Below are positions 16,859 through 25,037 of a stretch of 56,847 nucleotides of DNA, one piece after another (position 1 is the first letter of the stretch; the number at the start of each line of letters is the position of its first letter). This stretch comes from Bacteroidetes bacterium GWF2_35_48 (lineage in GTDB: Bacteria; Bacteroidota; Bacteroidia; Bacteroidales; GWF2-35-48). The notes below the pieces were generated by a model that had not been told where the DNA came from, did not search any database, and saw only the letters and a program-made list of their open reading frames with translations. The stretch covers positions 1-56,847 of the forward strand of contig MEOG01000113.1 of assembly GCA_001769125.1 (NCBI GenBank), read 5' to 3'. The position numbers and the translations under genes are program-made.

Positions 16859-17845
16859 TTATTTCTTTCTCCCAATAATCAAGCTGTTTCCGTTTTCTAC
16901 CGAAATTCTTTTTTCAAATTTGATTTTATTTTTTCTGAACCAGACGCATATTTCTTTCTCCGTATAGGTATCTCCATGCCTTGTGCTTACAAGCATATTA
17001 ATGGCAAAAATTGCTCCGGGTAGCGGAGATATACGGTCGTCATTCATTATATGATCCTGAATAACGATGCGACCTCCCGGATTAAGACTCTTGTAACATT
17101 TCGCTATTATCGCATTGTTTTCCTCTTCAGAATTTATATGAATTACAGCAGATATAAAAATCAAATCAAAAGCAGTAGGAAAATCATCACAAAGATAATC
17201 GCCAGCATAAGTATCTATCCTTTTACTCAGCTTCTCTTTTTTAATATATTTTTGTGTTATCGGAATTACTTTTGGCAAATCAAAAACTGTTGCTGTTAGT
17301 CCTTTTTTGGCTTCTACAAAACCCATAGAATAAGCGCCGGAGCCACCCCCAAGGTCAAGCACTCTATTCACATTTTCCAAATCAATTTCAGCAACAATTG
17401 CAGCAGCAGCTCTTGACGATCGGTAATGCATTGCGCCAATAAAAGCATCAAGCCATTTATCGCCCCTGTCGTTTATTTTTTCAGGATTTCGGGTAGCAGG
17501 TTTACCATCTCTTACAACCGTTGAAAGCAAGCTCCAATTCTCCCACTGATTCACACTGTGCATAAGACCGTACATATAATTCTTACCTCTTCTGCTTAAA
17601 AAACTTTGCGAAAATTCAGTGTTACCAAACTTCTCATTTTTTTTATCAAGGAAGCCTAAAGCGCACAAAGCATTCATCAAACGGTCTGTAGCACGTGGGT
17701 TTGTATTTATTTTTCCTGCAACAGCAGAAGAAGCTTTGTAAGAATTTCCTAATTGAGAAAAAATATCAAGCTCATAAGCTGTAAGAACAATGCGGCTTTT
17801 CTGATATGCATTAATAAAATGACGAAAATTTTCTGGTGTGTACAT
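16859..17845 (-). CDS. O-methyltransferase-like SAM-dependent methyltransferase
   Basis: From MYTPENF at 17845 the protein has 328 residues. An N-terminal winged-helix dimerisation domain (about 1-100) is followed by a Methyltransf_2-type Rossmann domain with RVLDLGGGSGAYSMGF, the acidic VFDLP, and later GGRIVIQDHIMND. This arrangement is typical of small-molecule O-methyltransferases such as those of quinone or antibiotic pathways. The substrate is unknown and no biosynthetic cluster surrounds it. A longer frame starting at 17917 runs into a repeat-like GC-rich stretch and is unlikely to be real coding. Confidence 0.85.
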   Translation of the reverse strand: MYTPENFRHFINAYQKSRIVLTAYELDIFSQLGNSYKASSAVAGKINTNPRATDRLMNALCALGFLDKKNEKFGNTEFSQSFLSRRGKNYMYGLMHSVNQWENWSLLSTVVRDGKPATRNPEKINDRGDKWLDAFIGAMHYRSSRAAAAIVAEIDLENVNRVLDLGGGSGAYSMGFVEAKKGLTATVFDLPKVIPITQKYIKKEKLSKRIDTYAGDYLCDDFPTAFDLIFISAVIHINSEEENNAIIAKCYKSLNPGGRIVIQDHIMNDDRISPLPGAIFAINMLVSTRHGDTYTEKEICVWFRKNKIKFEKRISVENGNSLIIGRKK

Positions 17846-17880
17846 GATATTTTTTTTGTTTTTGATTGTTAAAATATTAC

Positions 17881-17920
17881 TATACACGCACTCGTCCGCC
17901 CTCACGAATGTATGCACGGA
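17881..17920 (+). repeat. Left imperfect direct repeat beside the MntA/HepT pair
   Basis: The sequence starting TATACAC and running through CTCGTCCGCCCTCAC to GCACGGA matches 18826-18863 in the same orientation. Across the 30 bases 17891-17920 against 18834-18863 I count 22 identities. It lies between the methyltransferase gene and mntA. Confidence 0.55.
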
Positions 17921-17967
17921 GACGAGCGCGAGCCATTGGGAGACATTAGGCGAAATTGTAATACGCT

Positions 17968-18294
17968 TTATATGCTTAAATGAATTGATTTATCTGATTT
18001 ATAAAAAAATTTACCAACGCTGTCAATATGTTCTTTTAGGGCAGGTTCATTTATTTTAGTGTAGTCTATAAAATCTATTTTATAAAGCAATTCTAATTGG
18101 TCAAATTCTGTCTGTATTTGAATAAATTCATCAAAACTTAATGAATTTCCCTTAACTGCTAAATCAATATCTGATCCATTAGAATAATTTCCTTTTGCTC
18201 TGGAGCCAAATATTATTACGCTTTCTATTTTTTGATATTTAGATAAAATCAAAATAATCTCTTCAATAATATTTTCACTTAAACCAAATCTCAT
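17968..18294 (-). CDS. mntA: MntA-type minimal nucleotidyltransferase antitoxin
   Basis: This 108-residue nucleotidyltransferase has the GSx10DxD signature: GSRAKGNYSNGSDIDL places GS at residues 30-31 and the catalytic aspartates at 42 and 44. In characterised MntA-HepT pairs the enzyme adds AMP to a tyrosine of the HEPN toxin and so neutralises it. It lies 8 nt downstream of the HepT gene on the same strand, the usual arrangement of the pair. The C-terminal 20 residues are poorly conserved. The assignment rests on the motif and partner; direct activity is inferred. Confidence 0.88.
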   Translation of the reverse strand: MRFGLSENIIEEIILILSKYQKIESVIIFGSRAKGNYSNGSDIDLAVKGNSLSFDEFIQIQTEFDQLELLYKIDFIDYTKINEPALKEHIDSVGKFFYKSDKSIHLSI

Positions 18295-18302
18295 TTATTT
18301 TG

Positions 18303-18734
18303 TTATTCATCAAATAGATTTAACTGAGAATTATTTATCTCTTTCTCTAATCTTACAACTAATGATGCTAATAAATTGTAGAATATACTGACAATATCGC
18401 ATGCAATACTTTTTGCTGTTTCATCATCATAAACATGAGAAGTAAGTTCTCTTGATTTTTTCATTTTTCTCCAGCCCTCGGCATCAGAAATATAGCCATC
18501 TGCAAATGCCTGCGTTAATGTAGCATTTGGCCCTGCAATATCCATATAACCTTTTGCTTTTAATAAATCTTGCAAGGTTTTCCAGGCTAGCTCAAATGTA
18601 TATTCAAATCGCTTTATTAATCCTTCCTTTTCTAATTCGGTAAGACTATCAAATTGCATTTTATTTACAACATCAGCTAATTTATTTAATACTTTCTTAT
18701 AGTTATTAAATCTTTGTTGCCACCTGATATCCAT
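18303..18734 (-). CDS. hepT: HepT-type HEPN toxin (HI0074 family)
   Basis: From the ATG at 18734 the protein has 143 residues, all-helical, of the HEPN/HI0074 'nucleotidyltransferase substrate-binding' group. It carries the RX4HXY motif of HepT ribonucleases: R95, H100 and Y102 in RELTSHVY. The tyrosine is the site modified by MntA in studied pairs. HEPN toxins cleave RNA, including tRNA, when not modified. The start at 18734 rather than 18752 is supported by a -7 promoter element at 18750-18757 that would begin transcription at about 18743. The pair sits between imperfect direct repeats, suggesting acquisition as a cassette. Confidence 0.87.
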   Translation of the reverse strand: MDIRWQQRFNNYKKVLNKLADVVNKMQFDSLTELEKEGLIKRFEYTFELAWKTLQDLLKAKGYMDIAGPNATLTQAFADGYISDAEGWRKMKKSRELTSHVYDDETAKSIACDIVSIFYNLLASLVVRLEKEINNSQLNLFDE

Positions 18735-18749
18735 AATATTTTGTTTTAG

Positions 18750-18757
18750 CAAAGATA
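18750..18757 (-). promoter_or_regulatory. -7 element TATCTTTG for hepT-mntA
   Basis: The minus-strand octamer matches TAnnTTTG. The only upstream TTG (complement of 18784-18786) is about 26 nt away, longer than usual, so the promoter may be weak or controlled. It would start transcription near 18743, before the preferred hepT start. Confidence 0.4.
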
Positions 18758-18825
18758 AACAATTCTTTTAAGAAATAATTTTTCAATGGTCGTAAACATA
18801 TTGACGGGTACGCCTGTTGATTCAA

Positions 18826-18863
18826 TATACACCCTCGACCACCCTCACATTTGCTTGCACAGA
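18826..18863 (+). repeat. Right imperfect direct repeat beside the MntA/HepT pair
   Basis: It starts TATACACC and continues through CTCGACCACCCTCAC to GCACAGA, matching the left copy at 17881-17920 in the same orientation. It lies directly after the lolD stop codon. The interval between the two copies contains only the toxin-antitoxin pair and its promoter. Confidence 0.55.
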
Positions 18864-18875
18864 TTCGCTCCGCCT

Positions 18876-19529
18876 TTACCCCTCAATTATCCCATCTTTA
18901 ATATAGAACAATCTGTCGGTATTACGTGCTAATTCATCATTATGTGTAACAATAATAAATGTCTGGTTAAATTTTTCGCGAAGCATAAAAAATAACTCGT
19001 ATAACTCGCGGGTATTCTGGGAGTCGAGATTTCCGGAAGGCTCATCGGCAAAAACAACGGAAGGATTATTTATTAATGCACGGGCAATGGCTACCCTTTG
19101 TTTTTCTCCGCCTGAGAGCTGATCGGGTTTGTGCGTTAGTCTATGAGATAAATTTAAAATTTCAAGCAATTCTTTTGCATAGGTTTCAACTTCTTTTCTT
19201 GATCTTCGGGCTATAAAGCCAGGAATACAAACATTTTCAAGAGCCGTGAATTCAGGCAGCAAATGATGAAATTGAAAAACAAAACCAATTTTTTTGTTTC
19301 TGAATTTTGATAACTGTTTTTCGTTTAAAGCAGCAGTTTCAATTGTATCAATAATGATTTTCCCGGAATCTGCGCGAAGCAAAGTTCCCAAAATCTGCAA
19401 CAACGTGGTTTTTCCTGCTCCGCTTGCGCCAACTACAGATACAATTTCACCTTTGTTAACAGAAATATTTACTCCTTTCAAAACCTCAACATCTCCAAAC
19501 GATTTTCTGATATTTTCTGCTACAATCAT
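18876..19529 (-). CDS. lolD: LolD-type ABC transporter ATP-binding protein
   Basis: This 217-residue ATPase has Walker [10 protein letters not shown] (about 33-41), Q-loop in [18 protein letters not shown], signature LSGGEKQR and Walker [14 protein letters not shown]. The [13 protein letters not shown] segment and the GNLD ending are typical of LolD, which with LolC/E extracts lipoproteins from the inner membrane. The membrane subunit is not in the window. It follows an uncharacterised gene by two bases, so they are one transcript. MacB or FtsE relatives are less likely from these motifs. Confidence 0.88.
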   Translation of the reverse strand: MIVAENIRKSFGDVEVLKGVNISVNKGEIVSVVGASGAGKTTLLQILGTLLRADSGKIIIDTIETAALNEKQLSKFRNKKIGFVFQFHHLLPEFTALENVCIPGFIARRSRKEVETYAKELLEILNLSHRLTHKPDQLSGGEKQRVAIARALINNPSVVFADEPSGNLDSQNTRELYELFFMLREKFNQTFIIVTHNDELARNTDRLFYIKDGIIEG

Positions 19530-19531
19530 TT

Positions 19532-20014
19532 CTATTTAAAAATTGATAAATAAATTTTTCCCTTTTTTATTTTATCTACTCTACATGCAATTGTTGTAGG
19601 AATAGCATTATCTGAAAAAGAAATATTTTTAACTTTTACTTCATTCCCAAAAACATCTTTCACAACAATAAACCTCTCTGTTGGCGCATCATTACTTGCT
19701 TCTATACGAATCACATCAAAATTGTAAACCTGATTTACATTATAATTCGGATGAAAAGGTTCAATAAATATTCTTCCCGAGCAATTAATCTGATCAACCC
19801 ACCCCTTGATCTTTTGTCCTTTTTCAAAACGGTAAGGAATATAATATTTCAGGGGAACCAGATATTTATTTTTCCTCGGACTCTCGATAATCATAAATTC
19901 CTCATCATTAATATTAATATCCTTTATATAGAGAAAATCCGACTCATCTCCGATGCGGACTTTTTTCCCGGATTCATAAATATATTCCCTGTTGCGTTTT
20001 GGAAAAAGATACAT
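19532..20014 (-). CDS. Uncharacterised protein with OB/S1-like segments
   Basis: From the ATG at 20014 the protein has 160 residues and no signal peptide. Two stretches look like OB or S1-type barrels: [19 protein letters not shown] near the middle and a C-terminal [15 protein letters not shown]. This suggests nucleic-acid binding, but I do not recognise a named family. It lies between the sigma-factor gene and lolD, directly abutting lolD, and a terminator hairpin separates it from the sigma gene. The first eight codons of a longer frame are discarded because they run into the terminator region. Confidence 0.7.
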   Translation of the reverse strand: MYLFPKRNREYIYESGKKVRIGDESDFLYIKDININDEEFMIIESPRKNKYLVPLKYYIPYRFEKGQKIKGWVDQINCSGRIFIEPFHPNYNVNQVYNFDVIRIEASNDAPTERFIVVKDVFGNEVKVKNISFSDNAIPTTIACRVDKIKKGKIYLSIFK

Positions 20015-20049
20015 GAGATAAAAAAATTGAAACGGCAATATACAAAAAT

Positions 20050-20084
20050 AAAAAGTTCCACCCCTTGCAGGAATGGAACTTTTT
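20050..20084 (-). terminator. Bidirectional rho-independent terminator after the sigma-factor gene
   Basis: A 10-bp stem (AAAAAGTTCC at 20050-20059 with GGAACTTTTT at 20075-20084) flanks a 15-nt loop, with A/T runs on both sides. It lies just after the sigma-factor stop codon on the minus strand and upstream of the next gene, so it should separate the two transcripts. Confidence 0.75.
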
Positions 20085-20099
20085 TTTGATACTTTTTTC

Positions 20100-20690
20100 T
20101 CAGGCTATTGAAAGATTCAGTTTTTTCTCTTCAATTACCTTTCTGAGATTAATAAGCGCATACCTCATTCTGCCAAGCGCAGTATTAATGCTTACATTTG
20201 TCTGCTCGGCAATTTCTTTAAAACTCAACCCTGCATAATGCCGTAGCATTATTACCTCTTTTTGCTCTTCGGGCAAAGTCTCAATCAACAGGCGCACATC
20301 GCTTTCAATCTGACTATTTATCAGGTTATCTTCTACCGGTTTATCGGCATACTGCGCATTATTAAACACATTAACATCGCTCCCATCGTTGGAGAATGTT
20401 TTAAGATTTTTCTGTTTCCGGAAATAATCAATAATAAGGTTGTGGCCAATACGCATAACCCAGGACACAAAACGTCCTTCATCATTGTATTTTCCCTGAC
20501 GCAATGACTTAATTACCTTAATAAAAGTTTCCTGAAAAATGTCATCTGCAATGTGCTGATCTTTGACAATAAGAAGAATATAAGTAAAAACTTTCTTCTT
20601 GTGGCGGTGAATCAGAACCTCCATACCAGACTGATTTCCTTTAACATACAGATCTACTAATTGGTAGTCTGTCAGATTGTTTAGTTCCAT
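20100..20690 (-). CDS. ECF-type RNA polymerase sigma factor
   Basis: From the ATG at 20690 the protein has 196 residues with sigma region 2 (KVFTYILLIVKDQHIADDIFQETFIKV, SWVMRIGHNLIIDYFRK) and region 4 (LPEEQKEVIMLRHYAGLSFKEIAEQ and TALGRMRYAL). It is a sigma-70 family ECF factor of the RpoE/SigW type that is widespread in Bacteroidota. No anti-sigma gene is adjacent, so regulation may be transcriptional or through an unlinked partner. A clear Shine-Dalgarno site GGAGG lies 5 nt before this ATG, which decides the start over an ATG four codons upstream; such sites are rare in this phylum. Confidence 0.92.
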   Translation of the reverse strand: MELNNLTDYQLVDLYVKGNQSGMEVLIHRHKKKVFTYILLIVKDQHIADDIFQETFIKVIKSLRQGKYNDEGRFVSWVMRIGHNLIIDYFRKQKNLKTFSNDGSDVNVFNNAQYADKPVEDNLINSQIESDVRLLIETLPEEQKEVIMLRHYAGLSFKEIAEQTNVSINTALGRMRYALINLRKVIEEKKLNLSIA

Positions 20691-21063
20691 TTGAACCTCC
20701 AATTTTTATAGGTTAAAAGGTAAATCTATGTCTATAGGCAGCCCTCCTGATTTTAAAAATTAATATTGATAAAACGGACTTAGTATCCGGTTTATTTTGC
20801 AATGATACGAAATATTTCTGTAAAAGTTTCACAAACAAAAATATTTCTATGTTTTTTAACAAAAATAATGCCAAAAAAACAGACAATTTTACAAAAAAAT
20901 AAATTCAGAATGACTTTTGTGATTTCAGAACTACTGACCTTTCAAATCTATCTCAATAGATATAATACCTAATTTTGTCACAAAATTTGCATACGTTGAA
21001 CTTGTTAAATATTAAGCTATCTTATGAGCAAATTTTTCGCCAAAACCTTTAACTTTTGTATTC

Positions 21064-21116
21064 TTATAACCCCGAACTATGCTCAGGGTTATAAATATTC
21101 GACTCCTTTGGAGTCG
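21064..21116. repeat. Double-hairpin extragenic element
   Basis: The first hairpin is TTATAACCC (21064-21072) with GGGTTATAA (21086-21094) around a 13-nt loop. The second is CGACTCC (21100-21106) with GGAGTCG (21110-21116) around TTT. The first loop contains ACTATGCTCAG (21076-21086), the exact complement of the core at 819-829, linking it to the other dispersed elements. It does not follow the end of any gene, so it is not an ordinary terminator. Confidence 0.6.
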
Positions 21117-21171
21117 TTTATTTTACCTTGATTTAGATATTTCATATTTTATTTACCTATTTAAAATAATA

Positions 21172-21199
21172 TTGCACACCGGATTTTATTTTATCTTTG
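21172..21199 (+). promoter_or_regulatory. Bacteroidota-type promoter for nadB
   Basis: TTG (21172-21174) and TATCTTTG (21192-21199) are separated by 17 nt, and the predicted start near 21206 precedes the ATG at 21219 by a short leader. Both elements and the spacing fit the phylum consensus. Confidence 0.6.
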
Positions 21200-21218
21200 C
21201 TTTGAATATTTCTAAATA

Positions 21219-22787
21219 ATGAAAAGAAAAGTAGATTTTTTAGTAATCGGTACCGGAATAGCTGGTCTTAGTTATGCCCTGAAAGTTGCCCGCTACGGGA
21301 AGGTTTGTGTTTTAAGCAAGACCGATGTACTTGAAACAACCACACGCTATGCTCAGGGAGGAATTGCAGCTGTAACGCATCAACCTGATTCTTATGAAAA
21401 ACATATTAATGACACTTTGTCGTGCGGAGACAGCTTGTGCGATGAAAAGATAGTACGTATGGTGGTTACAGAAGCATCGAAACAAATTGACGAGTTGGTT
21501 GGATGGGGTATAGATTTTGACAAAAATGCGCTTGGAGAGTACGATTTGGCACGAGAAGGCGGGCATTCTGAAAAAAGGATTCTGCATCACAAAGATAATA
21601 CTGGGTATGAAATTCAGCGCGCGCTGATTGCTGAGGTCTACAAACACCCGAATATAGAAGTGCTAGAACATTGCTTTGCTATTGACATCGTCACGCAACA
21701 TCATTTGGGAAGACTCGTGAAAAGAAATATGCCGGATATTGAGTGTTTCGGCGCTTATGCCCTGCATCTTAAAAGCAATAAAATTGAAACTATTCTTGCA
21801 AAAATAACGCTTATAGCTACCGGAGGCTGCGGTAATGCCTATTACACCACAACCAATCCGCATCTTGCCACAGGCGATGGCATTGCAATGGTGCATCGCG
21901 CAAAAGGTATTATTGAAAACATGGAGTTTGTGCAATTTCATCCTACATCTCTGTATAATCCTTTTGAAAGCCCATCTTTCCTTATTACAGAAGCAATGCG
22001 CGGTCATGGCGGAATTCTCAAAACCACTGAAGGAAAAGAATTCATGCATAAATACGACAAACGCGGATCGCTTGCGCCAAGAGATATTGTTGCGCGCGCA
22101 ATAGACAATGAAATGAAAATTTCCGGCGCCGACTATGTGTATTTAGATTGCAGACATTTGGATGCAGATGACCTGAAAAATCATTTTCCGAATATTTATA
22201 AAAAATGTCTTGAGCTTGATATTGACATCACAAAGCAAATGATTCCGGTCGTACCTGCAGCACATTATGTTTGCGGGGGAATTAAAGTTAATGAAAACGG
22301 TTTGAGTTCTATTAATTATCTTTATGCAATCGGTGAAGTATCTTGCACAGGACTACATGGAGCAAACAGGCTGGCTTCAAACTCCCTTTTAGAAGCAGTG
22401 GTTTTTGCAGACAGAGCAGCAAAAGACGGGGTAAACAAAATCAAAACATCAAAACATATTGAAAATATTCCTGACTGGAACGATGAAGGAACCACGCATC
22501 CGGAGGAAATGATATTGATTACTCAAAATAGAAAAGAGATGCAGCAGATAATGACCAATTATGTTGGAATTGTGAGGTCAGACCTGCGTTTGAAGCGAGC
22601 GCTCGACAGGCTGGAAATCATCTGGAGAGAAACGGAAGATCTTTATAAAAAAACCACACTTTCGCTTGATTTATGCCAGCTTCGTAATATGATTAACGTT
22701 AGCTATCTTATTATAAAAATGGCAATGGCAAGAAAAGAAAGCAGAGGCTTGCATTATACATTAGATTATCCACAAAAAAAATTATAA
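21219..22787 (+). CDS. nadB: L-aspartate oxidase
   Basis: This 522-residue flavoprotein has the N-terminal FAD-binding motif VIGTGIAGLSYALKVA, the TTRYAQGGIAAV segment, HHKDNTGYEI, EFVQFHPTSLYNP, and the catalytic PRDIVARAID and HYVCGGIKV regions. These are the standard blocks of NadB of the fumarate reductase/succinate dehydrogenase superfamily. It oxidises L-aspartate to iminoaspartate, the first step of de novo NAD synthesis; nadA and nadC are not in this window. The C-terminal helical domain is complete. A well-formed promoter lies upstream, and an uncharacterised gene follows after 3 nt. Confidence 0.95.
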   Translation: MKRKVDFLVIGTGIAGLSYALKVARYGKVCVLSKTDVLETTTRYAQGGIAAVTHQPDSYEKHINDTLSCGDSLCDEKIVRMVVTEASKQIDELVGWGIDFDKNALGEYDLAREGGHSEKRILHHKDNTGYEIQRALIAEVYKHPNIEVLEHCFAIDIVTQHHLGRLVKRNMPDIECFGAYALHLKSNKIETILAKITLIATGGCGNAYYTTTNPHLATGDGIAMVHRAKGIIENMEFVQFHPTSLYNPFESPSFLITEAMRGHGGILKTTEGKEFMHKYDKRGSLAPRDIVARAIDNEMKISGADYVYLDCRHLDADDLKNHFPNIYKKCLELDIDITKQMIPVVPAAHYVCGGIKVNENGLSSINYLYAIGEVSCTGLHGANRLASNSLLEAVVFADRAAKDGVNKIKTSKHIENIPDWNDEGTTHPEEMILITQNRKEMQQIMTNYVGIVRSDLRLKRALDRLEIIWRETEDLYKKTTLSLDLCQLRNMINVSYLIIKMAMARKESRGLHYTLDYPQKKL

Positions 22788-22790
22788 CAA

Positions 22791-23204
22791 ATGGCAATAT
22801 TTTTAAAAAACGGACCCATCATTAAAAAAAATGATAGCGCAAAAATTCATTTTGAAAAATTAGAGTTTGCAGGAAAAATTTTTGACTGTAATGATATCGA
22901 AACAGCAGACAGCACATCAGATATGGAGTATCAGAATATTGTTGAGTCAATGAAAAACATATTAATGTTTGACCCTTCTTATAAAAATCACAGAATTTTT
23001 TCGTATCTTATTATTTCTGCAATTTCAGAAACTGCACCCCATGTAAAAAATCTACCGATTGCAGCAAAAATATCTGTTAAAAAACCTGAAACAGAAATAT
23101 GGACTGATATCGGGGAACAGGAAGTTTGCTCTGTTCTTATCAGACCCTTTTCGGGAAATAAAAAAGAAATTTTATTTGGTGTGATTCTTTCAAATCCTGT
23201 GTAA
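22791..23204 (+). CDS. Uncharacterised 137-aa protein in operon with nadB
   Basis: This cytoplasmic-looking protein has no signal peptide or membrane segment and is mixed alpha/beta. I do not recognise a family or catalytic motif. It starts 3 nt after the nadB stop codon, so it is almost certainly co-transcribed. Its stop codon lies 17 nt from the end of the opposing permease gene. A link to NAD metabolism is only suggested by position. Confidence 0.7.
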   Translation: MAIFLKNGPIIKKNDSAKIHFEKLEFAGKIFDCNDIETADSTSDMEYQNIVESMKNILMFDPSYKNHRIFSYLIISAISETAPHVKNLPIAAKISVKKPETEIWTDIGEQEVCSVLIRPFSGNKKEILFGVILSNPV

Positions 23205-23221
23205 AGAAGAGATTTCTGTCA

Positions 23222-24952
23222 TTATCCATTGGCTTTATTTAACTTACTGTTTCTGTATCCGTAGAAGAAATACAAAACAAGACCTATTGCAAGCCATATA
23301 AGAAAACGAAGCCAGTTGGTAATGCCGAGTTCCGATATCAAGTATAGATTTGTCAGCAAGCCCAACACAGGAATCAACGACCATTTTTTCAGTATGGCAA
23401 ATACACTGAAAATAATAGCAAGTAATATAAATATAATGGTGGGTATTTTATGCTGAAATATTTCCCATGATGAAAAACTTTTACCGGAAAAAAAGTTCAA
23501 CAAACCATCTGCATTAAACCAGTATAACAAAAACAGAATTATTGACCACAGTCCGGGTAAAAAATACCTGCTGTTATAATACGGAACACGAAAGCCATCT
23601 GTACTCGGTCTGTTATTTTTTTGCTGGTCAATAATCAAAATACCCCCGGAAACCAAAATAAATGCAAACAAAGTCCCTATACTTGTAAGATCTGTAACTT
23701 CCGTAAGGTTCAAAAATAAAGAAGGAACAGCTACTAAAATTCCTGTAATAATTGTAGCAAACCAGGGCGTTCTGAAGCGCGGGTGGATTTTAGAAAATAT
23801 TTTCGGCAACAGACCATCGCGGCTCATGCTCATCCATATACGCGGCTGACCAATCTGAAAAACAAGCAACACGCTTGCCATGGCTATAATCGCGCTAAAA
23901 GCAATTACCCCGGAAAGTTTTGGCAGATTCAGTTTTCCAAACACATAGGCAAGCGGGTCGCCGACTGCCAATTCCTTATAATTCACCATACCGGTCAGCA
24001 CAAGGCTTATCAACACGTATAAAATTGTTGTTATAATTAATGCCCATATCATTGCTTTTGGCAAATCGCGGCGCGGGTTCTTGCATTCTTCGGCTGTTGT
24101 AGAAATCGCATCAAAACCAATGTAGGCAAAGAACACACCGGATACACCTTTCAGCACCCCTCCTATTCCGTTTGGTGCAAAAGGACTCCAGTTTTCGGGA
24201 TTTGTATAAAATGCGCCAACTGCAATAACTACAAGCAAAATAATGACTTTCAGTAGCACCATTATATTTCCGGCTACTTTTGTTTCATAAATGCCAATGA
24301 AAACAAGAACTGTAATCAGCACAACAATTGTAAAAGCGGGAACATCAGCGATAATATGCAAACCTGCAATCTGTGGAGCACTTACCCATGCAAGATAGGC
24401 TTCTTTCAAACCATAAGGCAATTCGTTAAGCGCAGCACCATTTTGCATCATTGCTGTAGCATTCGTAAAACCTCTTGATGCTGTCAAGTAATCAATAGAA
24501 AAATATTCGGGAAAGTGAATATTGAAGCCACTCAGGAAGCCTGTAAAATAATCGGACCAGGAAATAGCAACCGCAATATTTCCGATTGCATATTCCATTA
24601 TTAATGTCCAACCAATAATCCATGCTATAATTTCGCCAAAACTTGCATAAGAATAAGTATAAGCACTGCCACTGATAGGAATTGTAGATGCAAACTGTGC
24701 GTAACATAAAGCAGAGAAACCACAGGCCAGAGCAGTAAAAATAAAAAGCAAAGAAACAGCCGGTCCACCCTGAGCAGCAGCATTACCGATTGTGCTGAAA
24801 ATTCCCGCACCAATAATAGCAGCAATACCCATTGCTGTAAGGTCGCGAACATTCAGATTTTTTCTCATTCCCGCTTCTCCTTTGTTTGCATCGGCATGAG
24901 CGAGAATGTCTTTAATTGTTTTTCGTCTTGTTAGTTTAGATAGATTTAACAT
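23222..24952 (-). CDS. APC-superfamily cationic amino acid permease
   Basis: From the ATG at 24952 the protein has 576 residues and about 12-14 transmembrane segments. The first helix has the APC consensus AIIGAGIFSTIG; FFAYIGFDAISTTAEECKNPRRDLP and the later GQPRIWMSMSRDGLLP are typical of the CAT/YfnA cationic amino acid transporter group. Substrate is unproven. A minus-strand promoter lies directly upstream and would give an almost leaderless mRNA. The longer frame beginning at 25009 crosses the neighbouring terminator and is rejected. Confidence 0.9.
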   Translation of the reverse strand: MLNLSKLTRRKTIKDILAHADANKGEAGMRKNLNVRDLTAMGIAAIIGAGIFSTIGNAAAQGGPAVSLLFIFTALACGFSALCYAQFASTIPISGSAYTYSYASFGEIIAWIIGWTLIMEYAIGNIAVAISWSDYFTGFLSGFNIHFPEYFSIDYLTASRGFTNATAMMQNGAALNELPYGLKEAYLAWVSAPQIAGLHIIADVPAFTIVVLITVLVFIGIYETKVAGNIMVLLKVIILLVVIAVGAFYTNPENWSPFAPNGIGGVLKGVSGVFFAYIGFDAISTTAEECKNPRRDLPKAMIWALIITTILYVLISLVLTGMVNYKELAVGDPLAYVFGKLNLPKLSGVIAFSAIIAMASVLLVFQIGQPRIWMSMSRDGLLPKIFSKIHPRFRTPWFATIITGILVAVPSLFLNLTEVTDLTSIGTLFAFILVSGGILIIDQQKNNRPSTDGFRVPYYNSRYFLPGLWSIILFLLYWFNADGLLNFFSGKSFSSWEIFQHKIPTIIFILLAIIFSVFAILKKWSLIPVLGLLTNLYLISELGITNWLRFLIWLAIGLVLYFFYGYRNSKLNKANG

Positions 24953-24961
24953 AATAATTCG

Positions 24962-24991
24962 CAAAAATAAGAATATCCACAAAAAAACAAA
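24962..24991 (-). promoter_or_regulatory. Bacteroidota-type promoter for the permease gene
   Basis: On the minus strand TTTG (24991-24988) and TATTTTTG (24969-24962) are 18 nt apart. The predicted start near 24956 is only about 4 nt before the ATG at 24952. The -33 element overlaps the terminator stem of the adjacent adhesin gene. Confidence 0.5.
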
Positions 24992-25019
24992 CCCCGCGTG
25001 AAAAATCAAACGGGGTTTG
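24988..25019 (-). terminator. Rho-independent terminator of the 2711-aa adhesin gene
   Basis: A perfect 9-bp stem, CAAACCCCG (24988-24996) with CGGGGTTTG (25011-25019), and a 14-nt loop are followed on the minus strand by a run of T residues. It begins 18 nt after the adhesin stop codon. Confidence 0.85.
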
Positions 25020-25037
25020 CAAAAAAATATTCATTCA

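Larger units (their letters stand above)
20703..21218. other. Intergenic region with double hairpin and nadB promoter
   Basis: This 516-bp gap separates the divergent sigma-factor and nadB genes. It contains an extragenic double-hairpin element (21064-21116) and the nadB promoter (21172-21199). The remainder is AT-rich with no reading frame or RNA gene that I can support. Confidence 0.5.

Noticed and set aside
17846-17917. N-terminal extension of the methyltransferase
   Set aside because: It translates a GC-rich repeat element and is not like the family's N-terminus.
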